A stretch of 64,000 nucleotides of DNA, from assembly GCF_000731985.1 (NCBI RefSeq), contig NZ_JNCS01000011.1:1-64000 (forward strand). The letters run 5' to 3'. Under the pieces are notes generated by a model. That model was not told where the DNA came from. It made no database searches and saw only the letters and a program-made list of their open reading frames with translations. Source of the stretch: Natrinema altunense (GTDB lineage: Archaea; Halobacteriota; Halobacteria; Halobacteriales; Natrialbaceae). Positions 35,749-45,253 of this stretch are shown here, one piece after another; within the stretch, counting starts at the first letter, position 1, and the number at the start of each line of letters is the position of its first letter. The position numbers were made by a program, and so were the translations under genes.

Positions 35749-37527
35749 TCAGTCGACGATGATATCGTAGTTCGGCCGCAAGACGCTGTTCGGCTCGACG
35801 GTCTCGTAGACGGGCAGCGACCGCCAGCGCCACTCGTCGAACGTCTCCGCGTGGTCGTGGACGTAGTCGCTCTCGGCGTGCTCGAGGTCCGGGGTCGGCG
35901 TCGGGCCGTCAGAAAGCACGTAGAAGCGCTCGCCGGGCTCGAGCCCGCCGTCCCCGTCGAGGTCGTCGTACACGTAGTAGGGGAGGTAGCGGTCGAACCC
36001 GGCCTCCCGGACGGTGGTCGTGTAGGCCTTGTTGTGCGCTGGGTGGCCGCTTCTCGTGTAGACCCAGGAGACGACGAGCCCGTCGTCGGTCAGGTGCTGT
36101 CGAAGCAGCGTATAGAACTCCGTCGAGTACAGCGACAGCGTCTCGTCGCTTCGCGCACCCGGGATGTCGAGCAAGACGAGGTCGTACGTCTCGTCGGTCT
36201 CCTGGAGGTAGGTGATGGCATCCTCGGTCGTCGTGTTCAGCCGGTCGTACTCGTAGGCGTCGTGGTTGTGCTGCCGGAAGAACTCCCGTTCCCGCGCCAA
36301 CTCGAGGAACTCGCCGTCGATGTCGACCTGATCCACCGAGGCGTTGTACTGGCGGAGGTGATCGACGGCGATGTAATCGCCGCCGCCGACGAGCAACACG
36401 TTCAGCGAGGACGGGTCCTCGAACGTCGTCATCGGAACGTCGACGAGCCCGCTGTGGTAGGAGTCCACCCAGGTGTCACAGAACTGGATCGCCCGATCGA
36501 GGTGGAGACACTGCTCCGTCCCGGCGTGGCCCTCGATGTCGCGCTCGTAGGTGAGCACCGTCTGGTAGGGGGTCGTCTCGTAGCTGCGCGCCCTGACGTC
36601 GGCCGCGCCCTCGGGGAACTCGCCCTCGATGTTTCGCTCGAGGTAGGTCGTCGTCACCGCGCGATCGACCGCGGCGGGATGGCCCACGAGGCCGGCGTAG
36701 GTACCCGTCAGGAGGACGCCGACGACGAGGACGGCGCGCCATCGTCCCGCGGTCGGCCGCGAGAGCACGCGAGCGGAGCCCGTGAACGTCCAGACCGCGA
36801 AGGCCAGCGCGGCGAGGGCGTTCAACAGGCCGAGCGCGAACACGGAGACGACGAGCCCGAAGCGGGGGTACAACACGAGTGCGTAGACGACCGTCCCCGC
36901 CAGGCTCCCGAGGTAGTCGACGCCGAGCACTTCGGAGAATGACCGCTCGTCGGGCTCGCCGACGGCGAAGAAGACGCCGAGGACGCCGCGGACGATCCGG
37001 CGCGGATACAGCCGCCCCAGCGAGGCGAAGATCGTGTCCTCGCGGTCTTCGACGAGATCCGTCAGGAGCGGGACTTCGAACCCGGACAGCACGCCGACGA
37101 CGAGGATCGGGACGTGCGAGCACGCGAGGACCACCGTCCCCTTCCCGGCGACGGTGAGGTCCGGGAGGGAGTTGATCGCGACGATGGCCATCGCACCCGC
37201 GGGGCCCGCGATCGCCAGATAGATCTCGGTCCGGAGGAAGTTCGATTCCGTCTCGCCGAGCTGTGCGGAGAGCACCGATCCAACCCCGAGCGAGAACATG
37301 TAGAGTCCGATCGTGATCGAGTACCGAAGGACGGTCCCGCCGAAAAACACCGTCAGCAGCTCCGAGTAGACGAGCTCGTACGCGATCGAACAGAACGCGA
37401 CGACGAACGTCGCCGTTAGCGCGACGCGGCGATCGGAGAGGACCGACCCGGACCGTTCGCTCCCCGCCCCCTCGGTCGCGTCGCGTCGGCCCCTGTCGGC
37501 GCTCTCGGTCGGTGTTTCGTCGGCCAT
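35749..37527 (-). CDS. Polytopic membrane protein with spermidine-synthase-like domain
   Basis: 592 residues from the ATG at 37527 (a GTG at 37563 is an alternative). Residues about 35-290 carry six or seven membrane helices (ALTATFVVAFCSIAYELVYS, then LGVGSVLSAQLGE). Residues about 310-560 have a spermidine-synthase/methyltransferase Rossmann fold: VLLVGGGDYIAVDHLRQY, VDQVDIDGEF and DLVLLDIPGARSDE. The DIPGA replaces the DSSDP-like catalytic loop of true spermidine synthases, so the acceptor or donor may differ. It is membrane anchored and linked to DUF2617 by a 2-nt gap. It may modify an exported or membrane substrate with an aminopropyl or methyl group. Confidence 0.82.
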   Translation of the reverse strand: MADETPTESADRGRRDATEGAGSERSGSVLSDRRVALTATFVVAFCSIAYELVYSELLTVFFGGTVLRYSITIGLYMFSLGVGSVLSAQLGETESNFLRTEIYLAIAGPAGAMAIVAINSLPDLTVAGKGTVVLACSHVPILVVGVLSGFEVPLLTDLVEDREDTIFASLGRLYPRRIVRGVLGVFFAVGEPDERSFSEVLGVDYLGSLAGTVVYALVLYPRFGLVVSVFALGLLNALAALAFAVWTFTGSARVLSRPTAGRWRAVLVVGVLLTGTYAGLVGHPAAVDRAVTTTYLERNIEGEFPEGAADVRARSYETTPYQTVLTYERDIEGHAGTEQCLHLDRAIQFCDTWVDSYHSGLVDVPMTTFEDPSSLNVLLVGGGDYIAVDHLRQYNASVDQVDIDGEFLELAREREFFRQHNHDAYEYDRLNTTTEDAITYLQETDETYDLVLLDIPGARSDETLSLYSTEFYTLLRQHLTDDGLVVSWVYTRSGHPAHNKAYTTTVREAGFDRYLPYYVYDDLDGDGGLEPGERFYVLSDGPTPTPDLEHAESDYVHDHAETFDEWRWRSLPVYETVEPNSVLRPNYDIIVD

Positions 37528-37625
37528 GTGAACTGGGTTCGTCGGAATCGATTCGTCGCTCACCGCGCTCGACCGCTCGGTCAGAGCCGATGCAGCGGGA
37601 CGACGGTCAGCCGGCGGGTCGGCGG

Positions 37626-38492
37626 CTACGGCTCCGGTCGGACGTGCCAGGCCTCGTCGACGGTGAGGCCGCCGGTCGACGTGCGGTCGAGTTTGAAGTC
37701 GGCCGCCTGCCAGCCGAAGTCGGTGTCGCCGTCGGGCGACTCGAGGCGAGTGCCGACGCGATACCAGCCTTCGTCGGCGGTCAGGGCGGACGCGGAGTCG
37801 TCACCGGCCTCGGGTTCGGCGGCCGATCCGGCGTCGGACGCGGTCTCGTTCTCGCTGAGAGAGGCGGTTGTGTTCTCGATCCCGGTTGCCGATCCCGCTT
37901 CGGTGCCGAGGGCTGCGTCCGACGTGAGGGCCGCGAGGTCGACCTCGAGGGTCGTCCCCGGATCGGGATCGTGCCATTCCTGGTCCCAATCGGTCGGCTC
38001 TGGCCCCGGCGAACTCGTCCGGTATTGGGTGTTCGAGCCCATGTAGGCGACGCCGAGGGCCCCGAGAGCCGCGGTGTACATCTGCGTTTCGTCCCCGTGT
38101 TCCTCGCGCCAGTTACCGTGCGAATGGGCCCCGTAGATGGCCCAGCCGTGTCGTCCCGTCGGTGCCGAGGAGTAGCCGCCGCTGCCGCGGCCCGTCGCAC
38201 CGCTTTTCCCGGAGCCGGACCCCGACGACCGCGAGCCGGCACGTGCAGTGCCGATCGGGAGCAGCGAGCCGACGATCGCGGACTCGTCGACGTTGTCGAT
38301 GGTCGATTCGACTTCCGGCTGCGACGCGAGGTCGATCTCCATCGTTCCGTCGGCGATCGACACGTCCTCGAACACTTCGGCCTTGCGCGGCGGCGGGTCG
38401 TCGCTGTCGTCGCCCCCGAGACAGCCGGCCAACCCCCCGGTCGCGATCGCGAGCCCTCCCCCGCCGAGGCGAAGGAATCGCCGTCGATTCAT
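37626..38492 (-). CDS. Tat lipoprotein, His- and Gly/Ser-rich, of unknown function
   Basis: A 288-residue lipoprotein. The Tat signal starts MNRRRFLRLGGGG and the lipobox LAGC gives the lipidated Cys near residue 24. A Gly/Ser-rich stretch (SRSSGSGSGKSGATGRGSG) precedes an aromatic/His segment (WAIYGAHSHGNWREEHGDE) and an acidic region with Trp (PTDWDQEWHD), then a Ser/Ala/Glu linker and a C-terminal strand-rich part. It lies about 60 nt upstream of the membrane aminopropyltransferase-like gene on the same strand, so it likely belongs to that operon. No family was recognised with certainty; the neighbourhood suggests a counterpart of bacterial DUF4247-type exported proteins. Confidence 0.6.
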   Translation of the reverse strand: MNRRRFLRLGGGGLAIATGGLAGCLGGDDSDDPPPRKAEVFEDVSIADGTMEIDLASQPEVESTIDNVDESAIVGSLLPIGTARAGSRSSGSGSGKSGATGRGSGGYSSAPTGRHGWAIYGAHSHGNWREEHGDETQMYTAALGALGVAYMGSNTQYRTSSPGPEPTDWDQEWHDPDPGTTLEVDLAALTSDAALGTEAGSATGIENTTASLSENETASDAGSAAEPEAGDDSASALTADEGWYRVGTRLESPDGDTDFGWQAADFKLDRTSTGGLTVDEAWHVRPEP

Positions 38493-38599
38493 ACCCACCT
38501 GTGAACGTTCCATCACAAAGTGTTTTAGGTTTTATCGATCCTCTCTTTCTCCACGCTTCGAACGGTTGAAGTGAACGGGCTGAGTACCGCGAGCGTAGG

Positions 38600-39565
38600 A
38601 TGACCGGGAACGAGAACGCGGTGCGGCGGGAGGTCTCGGGTGACGTTCGCGTCGGTGGCGGCGAGACCGCACCCGTCGAACTCCGCGGTGCCGAAGACGT
38701 CTACGTGAGCGCCGAGAGCGTCTCGGGTCGGCTCACGATCCACGATCCGGAGTACGTCTTCACGGACGTTGCGACCGGTGACGAGCCCGCCGACGCGGCC
38801 GACGCTCGGACCGTGTTGACCGGCGACCTCGAGGACGGCTACGTCGACGGCGTCGACGGCGACGCCCACGTCACCGGCGCCGAAGACGTCTTCGTCGAAC
38901 ACGGGGCGGCCGAGACGCTCTCGACGATCGGTGCCGAGCAGGTGTTCCACGACGACGCCGCCGCGCCCACTCGATCGCCCGAGGACTACGAGGTCTCGGT
39001 CTCGGGGTGGCGACAGACGCGGGATGTCCGCGATCCCCGCGACGGCGTCTCCGTCAGGGGCGCGAAGAACGAACTGACCGTGACCGACGCACGGCACGAT
39101 ATCACTCTCTACGTCGCGGGCTGGGGGAACGAGGTCCGCATCGAGGGCCGAGCCGTCGACGTGACGGTCTACTTCGTCGGCCGCGACAACCGCGTCAGCG
39201 TCGGCCCGTACGTCACGGCGACGACGGGGGCCGAGAGCGGCTACGACAACGCCCTCGAGTCCGATCCCCTCCCGCCGGAAGCGCTCGTCGAGCAGACCGA
39301 AGCGGAGGCATACGAGGGGCACCTGTTCGGCCGTCACAAGGTGACCTACCAGGAACCGGCGTCGGGGAAAGAGTGGTGTCCCAACTGCGGCGAGACCGCC
39401 GACGCCGTCATCACGCGCAAGCAGCGCGACGCCTTCTTCCTGTTCGGGACCCCGATCCGCACCTACGACAGCGGCGACGGGGCCTTCGAGTGCGAACACT
39501 GTACCGCCGTCGCCGTCGGCCCGGTCGAACTCACGCCGGACGAGCGAAAGCGAATTCTACAGTAG
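38600..39565 (+). CDS. Beta-solenoid protein with C-terminal zinc ribbon
   Basis: 321 residues. The first 240 are rich in short Val/Gly/Asp-containing strands (VSGDVRVGGGETAPVELRG, later GVSVRGAKNELTVTDARHD and AGWGNEVRIEGRAVDVTVY), suggesting a beta-solenoid similar to DUF3060-type repeats. The C-terminal 80 residues have two CxxC pairs, EWCPNCGET and ECEHCTAV, forming a zinc ribbon, with QRDAFFLFGTPIRTYDS between them. It has no signal peptide. It is divergent from the lipoprotein gene, sharing a 107-nt promoter region that contains GTTTTAGGTTTTATC, and may belong to the same functional group. Confidence 0.65.
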   Translation: MTGNENAVRREVSGDVRVGGGETAPVELRGAEDVYVSAESVSGRLTIHDPEYVFTDVATGDEPADAADARTVLTGDLEDGYVDGVDGDAHVTGAEDVFVEHGAAETLSTIGAEQVFHDDAAAPTRSPEDYEVSVSGWRQTRDVRDPRDGVSVRGAKNELTVTDARHDITLYVAGWGNEVRIEGRAVDVTVYFVGRDNRVSVGPYVTATTGAESGYDNALESDPLPPEALVEQTEAEAYEGHLFGRHKVTYQEPASGKEWCPNCGETADAVITRKQRDAFFLFGTPIRTYDSGDGAFECEHCTAVAVGPVELTPDERKRILQ

Positions 39566-39670
39566 AGCGGTTCCGGCCGTCGATCGGTCGGCTCTCGAGG
39601 GCATCGCCGTCGTGGCACCAGACGGCCCGGGCCGCCGGTCGGGTTCCGTGCGCGGCGTGTACAGTAGAAA

Positions 39671-39680
39671 AAGCCTTTAA
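39671..39680 (+). promoter_or_regulatory. TATA-like box for srp54
   Basis: AAGCCTTTAA is centred about 29 nt upstream of the srp54 ATG, consistent with a leaderless promoter. Confidence 0.5.
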
Positions 39681-39705
39681 CGCCATCGCCCCGTAGAGTG
39701 GGCAA

Positions 39706-41100
39706 ATGGTACTCGACGATCTCGGGAGTTCTCTGCGGGGCACCTTGGACAAGCTCCGCGGGAAGTCGCGACTCAGCGAGGAAGATATCGAGGAGATCGT
39801 CAAGGAGATCCAGCGATCGCTGCTCTCCGCCGACGTCGACGTCTCGCTCGTGATGGAACTGTCGGACAACATCAAAGAGCGGGCCCTAGAGGAAGAACCC
39901 CCCGCCGGCACGCCGGCACGGGACTTCGTCCTCCGGATCGTCTACGAGGAGCTGGTCGACCTCATCGGCGACTCGACCGAACTGCCGCTCGAGGAACAGA
40001 CCATCCTGCTGGCGGGCCTCCAGGGGTCGGGGAAGACCACGTCCGCGGCGAAGATGGCCTGGTGGTTCTCGACGAAGGGCCTGCGGCCCGCCGTCATCCA
40101 GACCGACACCTTCCGGCCCGGTGCCTACCAGCAGGCCGAGGAGATGGCCGGCCGCGCCGAGGTCGACTTCTACGGCAATCCGGACAACGACGATCCGGTC
40201 GAGATCGCCCGGAAGGGCCTCGAAGAGACCAGCGACGCCGACGTTCACATCGTGGACACGGCGGGTCGCCACGCGCTCGAGGACGACCTGATCGACGAGA
40301 TCGAGCAGATCGAGGGCGTCGTCGAGCCCGACACGTCCCTGCTCGTCCTCGACGCCGCGATCGGGCAGGGGGCGAAAGACCAGGCCCAGCAGTTCGACGA
40401 GTCGATCGGCATCGACGGCGTCGTCATCACGAAGCTCGACGGGACCGCGAAGGGTGGCGGTGCGCTGACCGCCGTCGACCAGACCGACTCCTCGATCGCC
40501 TTCCTCGGGACCGGCGAGGAGGTCCAGGACATCGAGCGCTTCGAACCCGACGGCTTCATCTCGCGGCTGCTCGGCATGGGCGATCTCAGCCAGCTCGCCG
40601 AGCGCGTCGAGCGGGCGATGGAGGAGACCGACATCGAGGAGGACGACTGGGACCCCGAGGACATGTTGCAGGGACAGTTCACCCTGAACGACATGCAAAA
40701 GCAGATGGAGGCGATGAACAACATGGGGCCGCTCGATCAGGTGATGGACATGATCCCCGGGCTCGGCGGCGGGATCAAAGACCAACTCCCCGACGACGCG
40801 ATGGATGTCACCCAGGAGCGAATGCGGACCTTTACCGTCATCATGGACTCGATGACGGAGACGGAAAAGGAGTACCCCAAGGCGATCGGCGCGAGCCAGA
40901 TCGAGCGCATCGCCCGCGGGTCGGGGACCGACGAGGAACAGGTCCGGGAACTGCTCCAGCAGTACAAGATGATGGAGCGGACGATGAAGCAGTTCCAGGG
41001 CATGGGCTCCGAACAGGAGATGCAGCGCATGATGAAACAGATGCAACAGGGCGGCGGTGGCGGTGGCGGCGGCATGGGTGGCATGGGACCGTTCGGATAA
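39706..41100 (+). CDS. srp54: Signal recognition particle 54 kDa protein
   Basis: A 464-residue SRP GTPase that binds signal peptides and 7S RNA and docks to FtsY. N domain residues 1-90; G domain with [13 protein letters not shown] (G1), [20 protein letters not shown] (G3) and [11 protein letters not shown] (G4); Met-rich M domain from about 295 with RNA-binding [18 protein letters not shown]. The C-terminus ends in a Gly-rich/Met tail. The length is normal. It is monocistronic and 20 kb from ftsY. Confidence 0.98.
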   Translation: MVLDDLGSSLRGTLDKLRGKSRLSEEDIEEIVKEIQRSLLSADVDVSLVMELSDNIKERALEEEPPAGTPARDFVLRIVYEELVDLIGDSTELPLEEQTILLAGLQGSGKTTSAAKMAWWFSTKGLRPAVIQTDTFRPGAYQQAEEMAGRAEVDFYGNPDNDDPVEIARKGLEETSDADVHIVDTAGRHALEDDLIDEIEQIEGVVEPDTSLLVLDAAIGQGAKDQAQQFDESIGIDGVVITKLDGTAKGGGALTAVDQTDSSIAFLGTGEEVQDIERFEPDGFISRLLGMGDLSQLAERVERAMEETDIEEDDWDPEDMLQGQFTLNDMQKQMEAMNNMGPLDQVMDMIPGLGGGIKDQLPDDAMDVTQERMRTFTVIMDSMTETEKEYPKAIGASQIERIARGSGTDEEQVRELLQQYKMMERTMKQFQGMGSEQEMQRMMKQMQQGGGGGGGGMGGMGPFG

Positions 41101-41254
41101 CCCGCGGATCGCCGCAGCCACCGGTCCCGTCCACCGACCGCTCTCCGGCGACCGCTGCACCCGACCTCGTCGCTCGTTCTTCCCGGACCTGTCAGTTCTG
41201 TTTTGTTCTCCCTGCCAGTACGTTCATACACCTCTAGACCCATTCTCGAGTAGG

Positions 41255-42265
41255 ATGAACCGCAGACAGTATCTCGCACGAACCGGCGCGGCCGGCGCCA
41301 GTGTCGGATTTCTTACTGGAATTGCGGGTTGTCTCGACGACCTGGGCGGGTCCGGCAACACGACCGATGCTACGACCGACGCCGATGACGGCGGTGTCGA
41401 CAGTCGCGCTGGCGTTCGCGCGCTCGACCGTGCCGCCGGCGATCTGAACACCGCCGCGCTGGCGCTGGACGAACTCGACGATCTCGAGGACCCCAGCGCG
41501 GTCGAGTTCGATCCCTCGGAACCGCGGGCTCGGCTCGCCGACGGTCGGGACCACCTCGAGACGGCCGCGGCCGAACTGGGGGACGACCGTGCGGCCGATG
41601 TCGACACGCTGCGGTCGTACGCCGACGCTCTCGAGGGGCTGATCACGGTCACTGTGACCGTCACCGACGAGGGGCTTTCCGAGGACGTCGATACCGTCAC
41701 CACGGCGCTCGAAACGGAGCGCGGGATCGAGGAAGCGAGCACGACGGTCGGCGACCGTCACGCCGACATCGCCGCCGCCGCCGAGCGGTTGGCCGAGGCG
41801 GACGCGACGATTCAGGGGATCGACGCCGACAGGCTCGACGAGTTGGCCGACGTGCCGCGGACCGATCTCGAGGAGGGAGCGACCGCCCTCGACGAGGTCG
41901 TGACGCCCCTCGAGACGCTGGCCGGGGCGTACGACGCGACGCTGGGCGACGCGGGATACGGCGCGCTCGACCGCGGTCGGGACCACCTGGACGAGGCGGC
42001 GTACGAGGCCGCCCGGGACGAATTCGAGACCGCCGAATCGACGGTTTCGGACGCGCATCACCGCCTCGAGGACGGAACGGCGGACGCGCCCGACGGACTC
42101 GTCGGCTACTTCGAGACGGCCACGTGCCAGACGCGCCATCTGACGGACGCGGCGGCGGCGTTCGCCGACGCGGCGACGGCGGCGGCGGACCGGGACCCGG
42201 CGGCGAGCGACCACCGGAGCGAGGCCGAAGCCGCCCTCGACCGGGTCGGGGACTGTTCGAACTGA
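41255..42265 (+). CDS. Tat lipoprotein, alanine/aspartate-rich helical
   Basis: 336 residues. It starts MNRRQYLARTGAAGAS, with lipobox GIAGC placing the lipidated Cys at 26, then a Thr/Asp linker. The mature part is almost wholly helical and acidic, dominated by Ala, Asp, Glu and Leu heptads (DRAAGDLNTAALALDELDD), so a coiled-coil or helical bundle on the outer face of the membrane is likely. Two late Cys (ETATCQTRH and GDCSN) may form a disulfide. No family recognised. Confidence 0.75.
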   Translation: MNRRQYLARTGAAGASVGFLTGIAGCLDDLGGSGNTTDATTDADDGGVDSRAGVRALDRAAGDLNTAALALDELDDLEDPSAVEFDPSEPRARLADGRDHLETAAAELGDDRAADVDTLRSYADALEGLITVTVTVTDEGLSEDVDTVTTALETERGIEEASTTVGDRHADIAAAAERLAEADATIQGIDADRLDELADVPRTDLEEGATALDEVVTPLETLAGAYDATLGDAGYGALDRGRDHLDEAAYEAARDEFETAESTVSDAHHRLEDGTADAPDGLVGYFETATCQTRHLTDAAAAFADAATAAADRDPAASDHRSEAEAALDRVGDCSN

Positions 42266-42269
42266 CCCC

Positions 42270-43205
42270 TTACTGGGCCGGCGTCGCGTCGTCCTCGCGG
42301 GTCGCCATCGGCGGGAGGTCGTCGACGAGAACCACCGCACTGCCCTCGAGAACGACGGTTCCGTCGCCGTCGGTCACGGTCGTTTCGATCCGGTACTTCG
42401 CGCGGCCGAGGTCCTCGACGATCTCGCAAACGGCGGTCGCGTCCTCCCCGATCGAGAGCGGTGCGCGGAAGCTACTCTCCTGTGAGAGATAGATCGTCAG
42501 TCCCGGGAGCCGGGCGAGGGCCGCGCTGATCAGCCCGGTTGCGAGGACGCCGTGGACGATTCGCTTCCCGAAACGGGTCTCGGCTGCGTAGGCCGCGTCG
42601 AGATGTACCCGGTTGGTATCGCCCGTCACGTCCGCGAAGGCCTCGACCTCGGCTTCGGAGATCGGCTTCGAGAACCGGGCGACGTCGCCAACCGAGACGG
42701 TCGTCTCGTCCGCGCCGCGGTACTCGAACGTCCAGTCGTCCCGCTCGTAGAGGGTGTCGGTCCGCACCCGCCGCCGGGGCGGTTGCTCGCGCGTGTCCGT
42801 GGCGCGGCGGACGAGCTGGGGCACGTAGTAGGAGAGTTCGATCGTCGTGACGATCCCCACCAGCTCGGTCGCGTCTTCGTCGCTCGAGACGACCGGCAGG
42901 TGTTCGACGTCCGTGGTGCGACACAGCTCGACGGCGTCGACGATCGAGGCGGTCGCTTCGATCGTCGTCAGCGGCGTCGACATGATCTCGCGTAGCTCGA
43001 GTCCACCGAGGTCCGTCCGGTCACAGAGGTGCGCGACGAAATCGCCCTCGGTAACGATGCCCACCGGTTCGCCGTCCCGGACGACGACCACCGAACTGAC
43101 GCCCTCGTCGCACAACAGCGTCGCCGCCTCGGTCGCCGTCGCGTCGGGTGAAGCGGTGACGACGTCCTCGAGCATGACCTCCGCGATGGGTATCGTGTCG
43201 TGCAT
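42270..43205 (-). CDS. CBS-pair and MaoC-like hydratase fusion protein
   Basis: 311 residues. Two CBS domains (about 1-120: AEVMLEDVVTASPDATATEA, VVVRDGEPVGIVTEGDF, then a second copy ending VGIVTTIEL) are followed by a linker and a MaoC hot-dog domain (about 165-311). The latter carries the hydratase motif DVTGDTNRVHLDAAYAAET with catalytic Asp and His. CBS pairs sense adenosyl nucleotides, so this looks like an enoyl-CoA hydratase or acyl-CoA-binding domain under nucleotide control. It is convergent with the lipoprotein gene (4 nt apart). The substrate is unknown. Confidence 0.87.
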   Translation of the reverse strand: MHDTIPIAEVMLEDVVTASPDATATEAATLLCDEGVSSVVVVRDGEPVGIVTEGDFVAHLCDRTDLGGLELREIMSTPLTTIEATASIVDAVELCRTTDVEHLPVVSSDEDATELVGIVTTIELSYYVPQLVRRATDTREQPPRRRVRTDTLYERDDWTFEYRGADETTVSVGDVARFSKPISEAEVEAFADVTGDTNRVHLDAAYAAETRFGKRIVHGVLATGLISAALARLPGLTIYLSQESSFRAPLSIGEDATAVCEIVEDLGRAKYRIETTVTDGDGTVVLEGSAVVLVDDLPPMATREDDATPAQ

Positions 43206-43301
43206 TTGACGGCACTACGTGCGCGATGCATATCGTTCCTCGCCCGCGTCACGACCGTGACCTATTCGGGAGCCGCAACCGTCGTGGTACGAGTCGGGTT
43301 C

Positions 43302-43715
43302 TCAGGCGTCGACCGGCCGCCCGTCTTCGGTCGGCGGCGCGATGTGATCGACGTACTCCTCGAGGCTGGGTTCCTCGACGCGGACTCGAACGGCGATCTC
43401 GCCGAGCTCGTCCGGTTTACCCACGGAAAAATTGACGTACTCCTCGAAGGCCGCCTGCTTTTTGAGCGCAAACGAGAAGGTGTTGCCCTCACGATTGGCG
43501 AAGAACTCGCCGCGAGCGGTGTCGAGGATCTCCTGGCGGTGGAGCAACTCCGAGAAGTGATCGAGCGTGTGGGCCTCGGCCCTGATCTCGCCGAACTCCT
43601 CCTCGATGTCGGCGGTGGGGAAGACGTTGGCCACGGCGTCGAGCACGCGACTCGTGACCTCGGTATCGTAGACCGGTGCCGTGATCTCGACGTCGACGCG
43701 GTAGATCTCGCTCAT
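43302..43715 (-). CDS. UPF0201-like RNA-binding-fold protein
   Basis: 137 residues of a conserved archaeal family (UPF0201), with YRVDVEITAPVYDTEVTSRV at the N-terminus, HTLDHFSELLHRQEILDTAR in the middle and ALKKQAAFEEYVNFSV later. The fold has been described as ribosomal L5-like, hence a likely RNA link. The ATG overlaps the stop of the preceding kinase-like gene (43712-43715), and the UPF0200-UPF0201 order is conserved in archaea. Function not established. Confidence 0.85.
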   Translation of the reverse strand: MSEIYRVDVEITAPVYDTEVTSRVLDAVANVFPTADIEEEFGEIRAEAHTLDHFSELLHRQEILDTARGEFFANREGNTFSFALKKQAAFEEYVNFSVGKPDELGEIAVRVRVEEPSLEEYVDHIAPPTEDGRPVDA

Positions 43716-44296
43716 GGTTCCGATTCCGCTTCCGCGCGTTTCCGTCCGTCGGTTCCCGTCCGGATGACCGACCGGATCTCCGCGTGGAACGCCTCGAGCG
43801 AGTCGGTGTTCTCGACGACGATGTCCGCGCGGTCCATGGCCTCGTCCATCCCGAAGCCGCGTTCGCGCTCGTCGCGCGCTGCCAGTCCCTCGCCGCCGTC
43901 GCCCTCGCCTGCGTCCCGACCGCGTTCGTCGATCCGATCGGCGCGAACCTCGAAGGGGGCCTCGATACTGACCAGCGTGAACGCGTCGCCGAACGCGTCC
44001 TCGAAGACGTCGACCTCGACGCCCGAGCGGATTCCGTCGACCAGTACTGTCTCGTGTTGCTCGAGACGGTCCTCGAGCATCGGCAGCGACCGCTCGGCGA
44101 TCGCCGCCGGGCCGTCCTCCTCGCGCAGCGCCTGCGCGACCGTCCCGTGATCCTTCGCGGGGTCGAGCCCGCGGTCGGCCGTCTCCTGGCGGACGACGTC
44201 GCCCATCGTCACCACCGGGATCCCGTCCTCGCGTGCGACGGTGGCGGCCTCACCCTTGCCGCTCCCGGGGAGTCCCACCGTTCCGATGACGTGCAT
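43712..44296 (-). CDS. UPF0200-like P-loop kinase (adenylate/dephospho-CoA kinase fold)
   Basis: 194 residues. P-loop GTVGLPGSGKGEAA at residues 4-17, then DVVRQETADRG near 33, the Walker-B-like VLVDGIRSGVE near 88, and a lid-like Arg/Glu/Asp-rich insertion at 120-145 (RGRDAGEGDGGEG). The family is related to dephospho-CoA and adenylate kinases; its substrate is unclear. It is the first gene of the two-gene operon with UPF0201. The start MHVIGTVGLPG at 44296 puts the P-loop at the N-terminus. Confidence 0.85.
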   Translation of the reverse strand: MHVIGTVGLPGSGKGEAATVAREDGIPVVTMGDVVRQETADRGLDPAKDHGTVAQALREEDGPAAIAERSLPMLEDRLEQHETVLVDGIRSGVEVDVFEDAFGDAFTLVSIEAPFEVRADRIDERGRDAGEGDGGEGLAARDERERGFGMDEAMDRADIVVENTDSLEAFHAEIRSVIRTGTDGRKRAEAESEP

Positions 44297-44678
44297 TGGC
44301 TCAACGTACCGGCGAGGTGTGCATAAACGCTGTGTTCGCCACACGGGGTGGATTGTACTGGCGGCTCGATTCGACGGACACTCTCCGTTGTTTCCGTCAA
44401 CCGTTTGTACGAAGACTCCGGATCGGTCGTTGGTATCGGACCCTCATAATTAGCGGAGCGAGCACCGCTGTATCTCCAGTATTGGTTGCGTTCGCAGGTG
44501 TAGTTACGGCAGGACGCTCGACCGACGGAGCTGTCGATCACTTCGTTACGAATACTGTAGAAAGCGCTACATACTATTTAACAAAAATTGTAGCAGAATT
44601 GCTGTGTACAATGGGACAGAAATCGCATCCCCCTCCCGAAGCATCGAATTGTGAATTTATATAACTAAGTTCTTCATT
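44297..44678. other. AT-richer non-coding region
   Basis: No gene with haloarchaeal character was found. Base composition falls from about 44380 on and becomes clearly AT-rich near 44550-44680, unlike the flanking operons. TTTATATAAC near 44654-44663 is a promoter candidate for the next gene. Confidence 0.4.
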
Positions 44679-44990
44679 ATGTCTGCTATACCAAGAGCTA
44701 GTGAAATGGCTGTACACTACGGTCTCGTAGGTGGTCTTGCCATCGTCGCTCCACTTCTGGTGGTTACAGTCCGATCTGCAGTAGGGATCACGCCTTCGGA
44801 GTACCAACTCCTCAGTTGGTTTGGAATCAGCACTCTCACACAGTTCCACGCCTTTGTCTCGCTGTCATCCACTGTGACGACAGTCCTCGTCTCGATCGGT
44901 CTCGGAGCGGCGGTACTTCTCCTCCACGATCTCGTTTTGCTCTTGGTTAGTACAACAAATAACGGTTTTGTGACATTTTCCGCGCCGTGA
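44679..44990 (+). CDS. Small membrane protein in the AT-rich island
   Basis: A 103-residue hydrophobic protein with about three membrane segments: GLVGGLAIVAPLLVVTV, FHAFVSLSSTVTTVLVSIG and GAAVLLLHDLVLLLV. Its lower GC content and non-acidic composition differ from neighbours, fitting recent acquisition. Starts at 44679 or 44706 are both possible. No family recognised. Confidence 0.5.
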   Translation: MSAIPRASEMAVHYGLVGGLAIVAPLLVVTVRSAVGITPSEYQLLSWFGISTLTQFHAFVSLSSTVTTVLVSIGLGAAVLLLHDLVLLLVSTTNNGFVTFSAP

Positions 44991-45253
44991 ACGGTGTGGC
45001 TTCCAGGCAACGGAGAACGTTTTACCACGTTGGTGTCTGTGGAAGGGTCACTGCCAGTCCGCTCTACGGTTTCCCGGCGTCTTGGCCAATTTTCTTGATT
45101 GACGTTTCGAGGGCTGTGCTGGAACGCGGACCTCCCGAACAGTTCGATTCCGAACCCGCTCGAGTCAGGGTGGCTTATACGCTGAACAGGCGCAATACCA
45201 CGACCTTCAGGCCGTGGGAAATATAAACTGGCTGTCAGCCACAGGAACAAACG

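Noticed and set aside
44987-45226. 79-codon plus-strand frame after the small membrane protein
   Set aside because: Basic, mixed composition, no helix or domain pattern and no promoter at a fitting distance.
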